Below are positions 33,706-45,200 of a stretch of DNA of 64,000 nucleotides, piece after piece. Both the position numbers and the translations under genes were made by a program. The DNA lies in contig NW_027331840.1 of NCBI RefSeq assembly GCF_033568475.1, positions 434,001 through 498,000 on the forward strand. The letters run 5' to 3'. The notes below the pieces were generated by a model, which ran no database searches, was not told the DNA's origin, and saw nothing but the letters and a program-made list of their open reading frames with translations. Positions within the stretch are counted from its first letter, which is position 1; every line of letters begins with the position of its first letter. The stretch comes from Henckelia pumila (lineage: Eukaryota > Streptophyta > Magnoliopsida > Lamiales > Gesneriaceae).

Positions 33706-34030
33706 TTAGATACCATTTGGTTTGAGATATTATTAATTTATGTATAATTTTCTTATTCAATCTTCTATTTGTCATATTATTTATTCATCTACTAATTTTT
33801 TTTTATCTTATATTAATCAAATAATTGAATTTAAATTACTATATTATCTTTTATAATAAATATTATTCATATTTTATTAATTATTAAAAGGATAAAATTT
33901 ATCATTTTATCAATTTAATCGATCAAATCAAACAAATTATAATTTATTAATCAAACAAAATATTATATTAACTAGTATTTCTTATTTATTTTTATTACAT
34001 TATATTACTTTATCTCCTCATACTACATAT
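33706..34030. mobile_element. MITE copy truncated at its 3' end
   Basis: This starts with TTAGATACCATTTGGT and follows the complete copy at 46425-46785 almost throughout (TCATATTATTTATTCAT, TTGAATTTAAATTACTATA, TTTATTACATTATATTA). It stops about 25-30 bp before where the right terminal repeat should be. The NLR3 fragment begins directly after it. Confidence 0.75.
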
Positions 34031-34031
34031 A

Positions 34032-35089
34032 GTTGTAGGCTGTTGAAAGTTTTAAACATAAGAGGAGCTCCAATAGATAGCATCCCACATGAAGTATTCA
34101 AACTATATTGCCTCAAACATCTGTGCTTAAGGAGCACAAATATCAAACTCATCCCAAAAGCAATCGGAAATCTTCAGAACCTGGAGACATTAGATCTCAA
34201 GAAATCCAAAGTGACCCAATTGCCTATTGAAATTTTGAAGCTACACAAACTTCGGAATATATTGGTATACTCGTACAACAAAGAGTTGTCTTCTTTTTAT
34301 CGTGTTGTACATAGCTTCAAGGCTCCATTTGAAATAGGATGTCACTTGACATTCTTGCAAAAGTTTTGTTACATAGATGCAGATGAAACAGACGGTATTC
34401 AAATAGTGCAAGAATTAGGGAAGCTAACTCAACTCCGAAGACTGTGCATTACAAAGCTAAGAAGAAAAGATGGAATGGATCTTTGCTCCTCGCTAGTGAA
34501 GCTCACCAACCTGCGCACGTTATGCATTTTTTCCATTGAGGATGATGAGCTGATGGATTTGCATCATTCTGTGCCTCCTTCCACTTTGTCCGTTCTTCGT
34601 AGTCTTTCTCTTCATGGACGTTTGGAGAAGCTACCACTTTGGGTGCATTTTCTTTACGGGCTCACTGGATTACTCTTGAGCGGGAGCAGATTAAAAGAGG
34701 ATCCGTTACAACTTCTTGGAGTTTTGCCCAATCTGGTATCCCTACGGATGGTGAACTTTTCATATGAAGGCGAATAATTATATTTCCAAGGTGGAAAATT
34801 TCAGAAGCTAAAGATATTGGGTTTAGGCCAACTGAGAGTGTTGAGACATGTGAGAGTTGCGATGGATTCTATGCCTCGTCTGGAAAAACTGAGATTTCGG
34901 GATTGTGAAGTGATGGAGGAGTTGCCGGAGGGCATCCAGCATTTAACCAATCTTCAACTTGTGGGGTTCGAGAATATGCTAGAGGAATTCAATGAGAGTG
35001 TTGTAGAACAAAAATCCAAACTTGATCGTGTTTCCAAAGTTGAGATCTGGGATATAGTCGACGGTGAATGGAGACGAAGGCAGATGTAG
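34032..35089 (+). pseudogene. NLR3: 5'-truncated LRR fragment of an NLR1-like gene
   Basis: The frame reads as the LRR region of NLR1 from its CRLLKVLNIRG segment (NLR1 position about 21433) to the C-terminus, with very high identity, and the shared 3' flank follows. It has no coiled coil, NB-ARC or start codon of its own. An in-frame TAA at 34775-34777 sits where NLR1 has GAA, and the same frame is open again to 35089. The left boundary is abrupt and coincides with the end of a truncated MITE. It is a partial duplicate and very probably dead. Unequal recombination with NLR1 could move its LRR variation into the intact gene. Confidence 0.9.
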
Positions 35090-35377
35090 ATAGATTGGAG
35101 GAAATATGATTAATCAAAGATTTGAGGTGATTAATCAATGGATCCCATATATATTGGTAAATTTTTATTTTTAGGACAATGTCTGTAAAGAAATGGTGAA
35201 ATTTTCCAAAAATAAAAATAAAATTTGAGTGAGTAATGGAATTTGTATAGGTTTGGTGTACCAGATCGATTCTACCTTTAAGTGCGTTAATTCCTCCCAC
35301 CAAGGCATAAATGGTTTAATGAGAATAGATCTTTCAGTAGACAAAACCTCTAATCTCAGAAAATTCAAAATATACAC

Positions 35378-35470
35378 TCATTCATTGCCAACTATTCATC
35401 AGATCAGTTTTCTATGTCTGTTTTTTGATGCGATTATTTTGTGAGAACGCTTATAACATCTCTACTAAAA
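35378..35470. repeat. NLR 3'-flank segment shared with 26208-26320
   Basis: The same ordered blocks as at 26208-26320 are found here about 290 bp past the NLR3 stop. They mark the outer part of the segment duplicated between NLR1 and NLR3. Confidence 0.7.
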
Positions 35471-35537
35471 GTCTTAAACTTGTAAGATACATACAAATTG
35501 CACGATGGAGAAAGTTATGATTCGATCTGTAACTTTT

Positions 35538-37431
35538 CTAAACTCCGGATGCATTACACTCTTCAAGCAATTTTAGGATGTTGTGTTCCGGGGCGCTGAT
35601 AGATGGCAGAATAAGCCGCTTAGCGCGTGATTTAGTCGTGGGAGTCTCGGACTCAGTTGGAGGTGGTTCCTGCATAACCGGCAGATCAGTCCTCCTCTGG
35701 ACACTAGAAGATACTCGCTCCTTCCATATTCTTCCATCCTGATCCATCAGAAAAAATAAATTAACCGTAGATTATTCTATTTAAATTTACTGCACAAAGT
35801 AAAAGCTCGAGGATATGATAAAAATTCAAACCAAAAGTAATGTAACAAAGTTCTTTACAGCAAATTGCATTGGGTAGTGATACAGTCACAGAATGAAAAG
35901 GGTGGCATTGTTTTAACAAGAGGACAAGAAATAGGCACGATCAGGTATATTGATTGGTCTAGAGGCGAAACTGAAGTGCTATAAACTCGTACCATCAGAT
36001 GTATCAAAAACCCAAATTCATACTTCTCTTTATGGCCAAAACATTTCGAAGGGCACGGTGACCAAGCTGACTGAAAATGTAGCATTATCCACTAAAAATG
36101 TTAGCGAGCTTTTGCTGCCTCTCAAGTAAACAGCTTTCTTTTTTAAAAAAATGATAACAGGATAGAGAAAAAATAATGCAAAAGAATTATGCATTTCGCC
36201 CCGAGTTTAGGATTCTCTCTGTTGATTTTTGAATAGAATCACCAGCCATATGTATGGAGGAGAAAATATCCCCGGCCGGGAATGAGCACGGAAGAGGATA
36301 AGTTGTGATCCATTGATCACAATCTAGATACTAGATAATTATCTCAAGATTATGGCAATAACAATAATTACAAATCTTGTTTTATATATCCTAATTTCTA
36401 ACATATGAGCCGAATTCCCTCAAAAATATCACCAACCAAATGACACAAACAAGCACGTCAGGGCTACAAAACGAGATGTGATTAATTTGAATATCAAATT
36501 CCGAACTCATCAAAAACCATTTTAAGCTTACATTAAGAATCGAGGGTTCAGCTAAAGGACATTGGACTGGTTGATCACTGTCCAGAGGCTCGGTCGGGCG
36601 TTCAACTGGTTTAAATTCAATCGCAACTTCAACTCCATGAGGAACACCAAGAGCAGCTGCGGCCATGGTCGTAGCAGCAGTTGCCTCTGAGGTAGGAGTC
36701 GTTTCAACCTGCAAAACAAGAGCACTCAACAATCACCATGGGCACGGAAGGCAATCAATCACAAATTTGTTACTCCGCAAGCAAGCTCATACATGGAAAA
36801 CCCAATATCAACATTGAAATGGCTTGGAAAATATAAGTACAGAAATTATGTCAGCAAATGATTGATTACCAAATCGAGTAAGATCAGATTCTAATGCGAT
36901 CCATATCATTCGACATACAGTCAATTTAAGATTGACCCAAACTAAAAGAAAAACTGGAATTTACATGACAATCAAAGTGCAGAAGTGCTAAAAGGCAAGA
37001 ACCTGTGAGTATTCCACTTCTATACAAATGACAATAACTTGTACTTAATTCGATCTTACAAGCAAACGGCTGCAATACCAATTCAATAAAATGATGTTCA
37101 TTCAACTACATTCAGCCAAAAGATAAATCTTGTGAACAATTAGAAACCGAAAAATTCCACCAATTTTCATTCGAGGTCAGAGAATACGATGAACAGAAAA
37201 TCTACAACCTCCTGAAAAATCACAACTTTCCAGATTTAAAAAAAAAACTGAAAAGCAAGCAATAACTTCATAGAGTCAGGTAACAAAGGAACAATCTTTG
37301 CACCCGAAACGCATAAAAAATAAATAAAAAAACTTAGCAGATACATAAAGAAAGATGGCGCTCACAAGTGCACTTTGAGCCCGTCGATGGCCAGCCCTAC
37401 TGGCAGAAAATCTTGAGAAAATTCCAACCAT
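35538..37431 (-). CDS. Small conserved plant protein of unknown function, 3 exons, 147 aa
   Basis: Coding exons on the minus strand are 37431-37366, 36708-36532 and 35738-35538. All introns are phase 0 with GT..AG borders (donors GTGAGC and GTAAGC). The exons give 22, 59 and 66 residues. The protein starts MVGIFSRFSASRAGHRRAQS, with a basic Arg/Ser-rich N-terminus. It continues through an Ala/Thr-rich linker, EVAIEFKPVERP, QPVQCPLAEPSILN, DGRIWKER, RLILPSISAPEHN and ends LLEECNASGV. I remember these phrases as conserved in uncharacterised proteins throughout dicots, but no function. There is no signal peptide or membrane segment. The basic N-terminus could target an organelle or be phosphorylated; that is a guess. 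The reading frame closes exactly across all junctions. Confidence 0.85.
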
Positions 37432-37619
37432 TTTCGTAGTCCGGCACTCGGTTGCGAGAAAGGAATCAGGTCTCTGTGTATTGTCCAATCTTTTCTGGGA
37501 TTTTTTCTCCGTGCGTTAAAACGTCTGTATTTATCTCTCAAAGACTTTTGAGAGAGAATCCTCCACTTGGCTTGGAGTCTGGTTTTTCGATTGGGATTCC
37601 TACCCTTTTCCAAATGATA

Positions 37620-39470
37620 CATTAAAAATTGATTGATTAATATATTTAATAATAACAGTGTTATATAAAAAAAGAGTCAAATACAAGTTCTTTTAAAAAA
37701 GAAAAAAGAAAAAAAGAGTCAAATACAAATTAGCCTAAAAAATCCAAATATAAATATAATTTGGTCAAATATTAAATGTTTTGGACAAACTCATATCTTA
37801 GTTCGAGAAAATAAAATTATGGAATTATTCAATTTTAAAAGAGAGGTTTTATACTTAAAAAAAAAAAAGAGGTTTTATCTTTGAAAATTACCACCATCAA
37901 AAATCAAAATACAATGTCGCCCTGAAATTTTTTTCATTTTGATTTTCTTAATTGGTCGAGTCAAGTTTTATATATATTTAGTGTATCGTGCATATATATA
38001 TTTTTTAAACTAATTTGATTTATATTCAAATAAAGTAATATTATAATTATAAAAATTATCAAATGACTAAATTGTAATTTGAAATATCAAACTAAAATAA
38101 AAAATAATAATATAATATCTATATCATATAAGAAGCAATTTTACCCAAAAAAAAAGACTCTCGTGTCTTTTTGTTTTCAATTGAGAGATTCTTTATATAC
38201 TAATACGATAAATAAATATTTATATATACACACTTACTCACACGTAGTATGGTAAACAGCTGTACATGCATTGCACGTATTCTTAAGAACAATATAAATA
38301 AAATTTTATTTATTTATCAAGATCAAATAAATATATGGCCCGTACTGGTATTAATATATATCATATAATGACTAATGAGAGGAGAATATTATGAGGTTGG
38401 GGCTGGTTAGAATTTGAGACAATATGTCAGCCATGCGACTTGGCTTTTAATTTTTCGTATTGGTATTATCTTATACTATTTAACACTTTTTGGACTAATT
38501 GCATTCACAACCTCTGTGAAAAATCTAAAAGGCTGTGTAAAATTAATAGCATGTTAAACACTATGTTTTAAAAAAATTAGCATAAAAACCCCTATGAGAG
38601 TGTATAAATGTGCCCGAGTTTGTATAACATAGGGGTACTACATTTTAAAAAACTGAGGGATGCATTAGCCTATTAATATTTCTTAGGGGGTTTTATAAGT
38701 TTTAGACTTTTCACATGGGAGATTAATGCAATTAGTCCCACTTTTTGATTTTGATTTTTATTTTTTGGGGTGTAAAAGATGAAAGTTCAGAAATAACCTT
38801 TGGAAAAATCTTCATTTCTCAATTGCCTCGGCCGTCGTCCCATGTTTGCAGTGCCGCCCCCCTCGTCAACTTTTTCTTCTTCCACGATTGTTTTTTCCTT
38901 CAAATTTCTGGTGACTAATTCCCGGTACGGTTTATTTATTTACTTATTTTTTAAAAAAATGTTTATTTTTTCATTTGGTTTTAATGTTTCACACACACGT
39001 GAGTCGTTGACTAATATCAATAAGAAACCCTTTTCATCTCGGAAAGTGTCTGAATTGATAAAAATAGGTGATGGCCAGGAATCCCTCACTCGGACAAACA
39101 TGTCATAACAACTAACAAATATGCCATTAGTGTGCAACTCTTCAAACTTTGCCCTCTTCTGAATTTCTTGATATGCCCTTGCAAAACAGGGTACCAATAT
39201 GAATGCAAATTCCAATCATAAAAAATGAATGGCATACCAAGCAAATTATCTGTATCAAAATGATTATAATATAAGTACAATCCTTTTCTAGCATACCTTT
39301 CATTAGTAAAGGTTTCATTTCAATCTTTAAATATACGGAAAAAAATGTAGAAATAAAAAAGAATAAAAGAAAAGAAGCCATCACGCTACATCCCCGATCA
39401 TTTGCAATTCAGAATTTACACACAGCTTGCAACTTAAATCTTACAATACGCGACAGCCCTCCAACTTCAC
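37620..39470. other. Intergenic region between the unknown gene and PUB4-like gene
   Basis: This is AT-rich DNA with one MITE at 38492-38738. A less AT-rich patch at 38800-39400 has a minus-strand frame (39215-38940) with phrases such as YQEIQKRAKFEELHTNG. It looks like decayed coding sequence, but I do not recognise it and cannot place exons. Confidence 0.45.
38492..38738. mobile_element. 247-bp TIR element with perfect 8-bp target duplication
   Basis: The ends GGACTAATTGCATT and its reverse complement flank a 247-bp interior with further inverted similarity. CACTTTTT is repeated exactly on both sides (38484-38491 and 38739-38746). An 8-bp duplication suits a hAT- or Mutator-type non-autonomous element. 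The well-preserved duplication argues for a fairly recent insertion. Confidence 0.85.
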
Positions 39471-39477
39471 ATGAAAA

Positions 39478-42432
39478 TCATCCCCTGGAATTACCATGCC
39501 GTTGGGTTCTAAAGTATCCAAGAAGTTGTTGAGCCTGGAAGAGAAAACAAAAATTGATGAATATTCAATGTAACACGGATAGATATGATTTCAACTTTTT
39601 AAGCGTTCAAAAAACGCTGCAGTAACCGATCAAACACTTTTTTTCAGAAATCACTTTTTCAAATATTTGAACAACTTTCGGGTAAGTTATGGTTTAACAT
39701 AGCCTCACCTTTTCTCTAGCTCTTGGTGTCCCAGATTGTGACAATGCGACCAACGGAGGAACGGCACCTTCCTGGAGAACCATGTTACAAAATCTACTGC
39801 TATTAGTGCACAACTGCAGGAGAGCAGCAGCTGCATTCTCTTTACCTCGTCCAGAGCCTAACTCGACAACTTCAACTAAGACAGGTATTCCTCCTTCCTG
39901 ACCAATTGAGGCCCTGCCCTCGTGAATTGTTGCAAGATTAGATAACACAGCCACTGCCTTGTCGACCATTCCAAATGCAGGGTCCATCAAGTCTACTAGG
40001 TACCTCACTGCACCAGCTTGCACAATACGGGCCTTGTTCTCATGATTGATTGAAAGGTTGAATAAGGCGGTTGCTGCATCTTTCTTGCCTCTCGGAGTTC
40101 CATGTCCCAGCAAATCCACCAAAGGGACGATTGCTCCTGATCTTCCAATCTTGATTTTGTTTTCTTCAATCACCGATAGGCTGAAGAGGGTCGCAGCAGA
40201 GTTCTCCTTCGCTTCAGGACTTCCAGTCCTAAGGACATGAATCAGGGGTTCGATGGCATCAGCATTTGCAATGGCGGTCTTGTTGTTATCATTAATTGAT
40301 AAGTTGAGAAGAGCAGTAACAGCATTTTCTTGTACAGTCGAGTCTTCTGAATGTAGTAAATTGACCAGCAGGCTGATAACCCCACAATTTGCAATTACAA
40401 GTCGATTGTCCATGTTATGCTTAGCAAGTAACCGGATTTTCTCAGTTGCTTTTATCTGTGCATCAAGGGAACTATTCTTAAGGTCCTCAACCAGTTGCTT
40501 AACTTGTGTTTCGACCTCCAACAGTTCAGCCCTCATTTCCACAGCAGGGGAAGAAACTACTCTTGGAACAAACCTCTCGGAGGGCCTGCGCCAAATTGGT
40601 TGGCCACGAGTTCTTGTCTCTATCCTATGCGGGTAATCTGGCTCTCTTTGTGGGACACTTATGTTTGCAGCAGGTTGGGGCTCTGCTGCAAGCTCTCCAG
40701 AAGCATCACTACAATAAGCACGCGATGCCGCATCATTGCCGTCAACTTCTGTTCCTTGGGACACGACAGAATTGGAAACAGTGCTGGATGCTGAATTAGT
40801 TCGGATATGGCCCTGTGGTGATCGTTCATCAGTAACAGAGGTACAATTTCTAGATTGGGATGTCAAGAGAAGTCCGCCTGAGTTTAAACTTCTCTCGCCT
40901 GAGTGGTCCAACCGGTCTTCTACACTTCTTGGGGACACTCTTCCAGAGTCCAACCCATTTTCACTTACAACAGCATCTGCCAGCGAATCCTCTGAGAATG
41001 AACGGGGATGAGATGGAGACATTCCCTCTCTTTGGATTGCAGTAGACGAGATTGAGCTCTTTGCAAGAGAACCTGAAGAACGATCAGGTGTGCTAGAACT
41101 ATAAACCTTCCTCGCCCTACCAGGCTCGGCATTTGCAAGTACTGAAGAAGGCTGGTTCAAGCTCATATATTTAGTCGAATCAGGCAGTTTCACATTGTTT
41201 GATTCACACCAATTTGCAATGAGCGCCTTCACAGTGTAATTAGGAATAAGATTTGTGTGCCCTAGGGTGTGCCTTGTTTTTGGGCACACAGTAAGCCCGA
41301 GATCTATCCAATTACGAATAAACGCACGCTCATATGTTTGTCCAGATGCAACAATAACAGGATCAGTCATGAGTTCAAGGGAGAGAGGACAACAAAAATC
41401 AGCAGGTATTGGAACAGGATTACAGGTTTGGGACTGTTTCAGCTTAACATGGAGGTCGTGCATGTGGGTAACCAGTGCAATCATTTGCTCTATATACTCA
41501 GCTTCACCATTTTTTTCAGCTTGTTCGGCATTTTCTTTCAATTTCTCAAGAGCCACACCCTCGATTAGGAGTTCCTGGTTCGACCTTAAACTCAAGCTAT
41601 TGGTCATCTTTTCCAGGCTTTCAGAACTTGCACCAGAGCTTTCCATGTGATCCTTCATAGCCTTTTCTATTATTGGTGAAGTTTGTTCAAATTCCATACG
41701 CTTAAATTTCTGTACAAAGAGATGAAATCAGTAGCAACAACCGCACACTAAATTTGCCCCATTCTTCAATCCTGGGCTCTTACATGCATATTGTTCTAGA
41801 TGTAGAAAACAAGGGACAAAACAAAACACCAGCCATTACCTCGAGACATGCAGCACTAAGCTCAGATGGCAAGGTTTGATCAGAAGAGTTCAGCAACTCA
41901 AGAATTTCCAAACAATTAATTCGAGCCTTCGCAATAAGTGATTCAACTTGTAAAACCTGGAGACCAAGCAAAGATCAACCACTATAAATTTATTATACAA
42001 GAACGATAGAAGTTTTAAGACAGGTTCAATAATAATGAAAACCAGCACCCAAAAAACGTATCCCCATCCACCCTCCATCTTGCTTTTATCAGTGCATTTT
42101 TTCACTCTTAGTTGCATAAACAAGGTACAAACTAAAGTTAAATAAGAGCTCTCATCACTTACAAAGTAAATTTTACTCATCAACGGTTGCCAGTTTGCAA
42201 ATATGTCTCTCAGTTCATCCACAGACTGCTGGAGACCTGAGATTGCTTTTTGCAATATTTCATCAGAAACAATTTCAGCATCGGTAATGGAATAAAATAT
42301 TGGCTTTAACAACTTCAGCATCTCTTCAATCCTTGGATGATATCTCTGAATTAGTTCATCGTTATCACAGAATGCCAATTCAGAAAGACTCTCGATGCCA
42401 TCGAGAAGTGATTTTAGCAGCAATATTTCCAT
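39478..42432 (-). CDS. U-box/ARM-repeat E3 ubiquitin ligase, PUB4-like, 814 aa
   Basis: Coding exons are 42432-42163 (90 codons), 41956-41840 (39), 41709-39709 (667) and 39534-39478 (18 plus stop), all phase 0 with GT..AG introns. The start is the ATG of MEILLLKSLL. An in-frame ATG 12 nt upstream precedes a likely UTR acceptor (TATCAG|AGGATG). The protein ligates ubiquitin to substrates as an E3. The UND domain (residues 1-220) contains YHPRIEEMLKLLKPI. The U-box at about 230-305 (PADFCCPLSLELMTDPVIVA, then CPKTR and YTVKALIANWCE) binds E2. A Ser-rich linker follows, and about 500-800 form ARM repeats (VQENAVTALLNLSIN, KENSAATLFSLS, GKKDAATALFNLS). Order, length and sequence fit Arabidopsis PUB4 and its relatives, which act in development and immune or symbiotic signalling. 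The exact orthology is from memory. Confidence 0.92.
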
Positions 42433-42572
42433 CCTCTGATACATCGAAAGAACTACATGTTAAAAAACATAAACGAAAGAGAGAGCACAAGAGAAAATCT
42501 CAAAACAAACTTGAGTTGCAAAAGTACAAGTAAAAACTGTTGCTGGTAAAGCACAGAAGAACAAGCAAACAA

Positions 42573-42908
42573 CTTTTTTTTTTTGGAAGGAAACTAAAAT
42601 ATTATAAATAATAATATGGAAGATAATTACAAGAATGAACCAGAGGTTAACACACCACGAAAAGCTAACTCAAAATAATGCTCTAGTCCCTATACAAGTC
42701 TGACACCAAAAAAGATTTAATGTCTGCAGACGACTAAAGCCACCAAGGAACCCTAAACCTAATCTTGTCCCAGCAGTCAACAGCCGTGTCTTCTATATCT
42801 TCAAAAATCCTCTTGTTTCTCTCGAACCACACAGACCAACAAATGCAATGAGCTACCATATTCCAGAAAGTCCACCCTTTCCTTTCCAAACTCATCCTAC
42901 GTCCAGCT
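42573..42908 (-). mobile_element. 5'-truncated LINE (non-LTR retrotransposon)
   Basis: The minus strand encodes the typical C-terminal end of plant L1 reverse transcriptase polyproteins: WTFWNMVAHCICWSVW, then FERNKRIFEDIEDTA and RFRVPWWL with a stop, a ~150-nt 3' UTR and a poly(A) run (the poly-T at 42574-42584). CAAACAA is repeated on both sides (42566-42572 and 42909-42915), which is a target duplication. Only about 336 bp were inserted, so 5' truncation was severe. It lies just upstream of the PUB4-like coding exons, probably within their 5'-UTR intron. Confidence 0.88.
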
Positions 42909-45200
42909 CAAACAAATCGCAAATATTTTTGGCAATACCCAAACCGTATTCAAATACATCATTCAAATAAGAAACAAATTAAACATAAACAGATCTTGTC
43001 ATCTTGCTATAGCTAGTTCTTTTGATAGAATGACAGGATGGTTAACAAGAACCACTACGAGCAAACACAGAGACGCTAAAAATGGTTACAACTTCTCTCA
43101 AATGCATGTCTCGTATACTCCAACAGTATGCTCCCTGACAAGAAGTCACTATTTCTAGAAAGTGCTGGTGAGAGGAGATTTCTAAGCTCGTGCCTTAATT
43201 GAGTTGGAGCTAGATGCCACCAAAACCCATCGCCCTGTGAAGTGTGAACTATAAAGTGATAACCAAAAACATAAAGTAAGAACAAAAATAACCATTACAA
43301 ATTTGGGAACAAATGAAACGTTAATCGTGAAAGTTCTAGTAGTCAGAACTGGACGGGATGATTTACATATTACAAACAAATAGAGGGAAAAATCCTTTCC
43401 AAACAATCCTCCAAAATCTGATAACTCAGCACTATCACCACCAACGCCTCATTATACTTCCTTTCTTCATCCCTCACTAGAGTTGACCCAGCCCAATGAT
43501 TGAAACCAATCAGTTCCAGACATCAAAGGAGTCACATAACTAGGACTCAATATTGTGATTCTGCAGACTGTACGAAAGAAATTCTATGATTATTAATGTA
43601 AATTGCTGATGGTTCATTCGGTGAATTAGTTTTGCCATAATTGAACCATTAGATATGCACATGCAGGGAGAGCTGCCAGCTGTGGTCTGTAAGGAGACTA
43701 ATCTGGGACATATGGAACGGCGGACGAAGGAAATGGGATTATTATAGCTAGGGAGACTAGGGTTCTGTGAAGGTTGGGGTTTGAAATCTAGCGCGAAATT
43801 ACATGACAGTGCCATGGAATAAATACCAGAAGGTGGGACAATTGAACATGACTGAGTCAACGACATGTGATGGGGTGGAGAGAAGTTCAGCTGGAGATGG
43901 GAATCTAAGATGCATGAGAAGGCAACTATATAGTTTCAGAGAACCACGTGTTGTTTTGGATTGATTCCATAGAAGTTGGTTTCGTAGGTTTTCAGATTGG
44001 TAAAGTTTGGGTCAATTCTAGTAATTTGACAAAAAATAAATGGTAATTGGTATGAACAACTCACGCCTCATGCGTGTAATGAGTGTCATCCCAAAACACA
44101 AATTAAGACCGTATCAAAATACCTAGATGGAAAAAGCAAATACGAACCAAACATAAGATATAGGGGGTATAATATTTTACAAATCCTCTTCCCATAAACC
44201 AAACTCGCCCTAAGTTATTAACTAATGTAAATGGATAAATCAAGGACGAGGCGACACCGTTGCTAAAAGTAGATTTATGTAATTCCACATGGGTAAGCGG
44301 ATATAGAACAGAAATGAATTTCCACAATAAACCAAATGCTCAGGTATAAAATTTTACGGTCAACTTTCAACATTCCAAATTAATACCACCCGCAACTGCA
44401 AAATCGTATCCGTACAAAAAGATTCTATATTAAACAACCATAGGCAATGGCTAAATACATATAAATCAAGAGGAAGTTAATTGAAGTTCAATAAACACGT
44501 GCACAAAATGTAGTCCAACAAACAGACAACGCCGAGAACTGCACAAGTATAATTTTCTATAGCAACAATTGCCGAATGACTCCAATCCACAAAAAGAAAA
44601 AAGGCAACAATATACACCATTACAGAGAAATGACATATTTTGACTGAAATTTGAAAACACAAGAACATGAAGCGATCCAATTCAAAAGACCAAACCAAAT
44701 TCATGAGCAGCCGAAATGAGATTATATTTACCCCTGAAATCACTAAGCTGGAGCAGCACACAAAAAAAAAAATCAGCAACTTATCGACCAAACTTCCAAA
44801 CAAAAGTACGCAGCATCCTGTCCAATTCAACTCATTCGATCAAACCAATAGAATCAAGTCATAAATAGTACCCTTCCATTCACAATTCATAAACTAGCTT
44901 AACCATAACAACACAAAACAAACTGAATAATCAAAGCTCAAAGAGGTAAAGCAACAGCTGTGAAGTACGAATTAAGACCAAAAAAATGCAAGAAACATAT
45001 TCAGAAAATTGGGAATTTTAGCTCGGAATAAAGGTAAATTAGGGTTTAGGGGAGCGATCAGAAACCATACAACTACTCGGTTTTTCTTCTCTCTCGCTTT
45101 CCCGCAGCTCGATCCAGCTTCTGAATCCCTCCTCCGGGTTTGGATTTCCTGCTGTCCCGTCCACGGCAATTAGCTTAACATTGTTTTTGACGTAGGTGAG
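42909..45200 (-). other. Upstream region or long 5'-UTR intron of the PUB4-like gene
   Basis: No coding exon could be supported. At 45000-45170 the minus strand is purine-rich (GAGAGAGAAGAAAAACC) and GC-richer, as in plant 5' UTRs. It could be the first, non-coding exon of the PUB4-like gene, about 2.6 kb from its ATG. The alternative is the edge of an unrelated transcript. Confidence 0.35.

Noticed and set aside
40046-41660. Plus-strand frames opposite the U-box gene
   Set aside because: Mirror frames of the long third exon of the PUB4-like gene.
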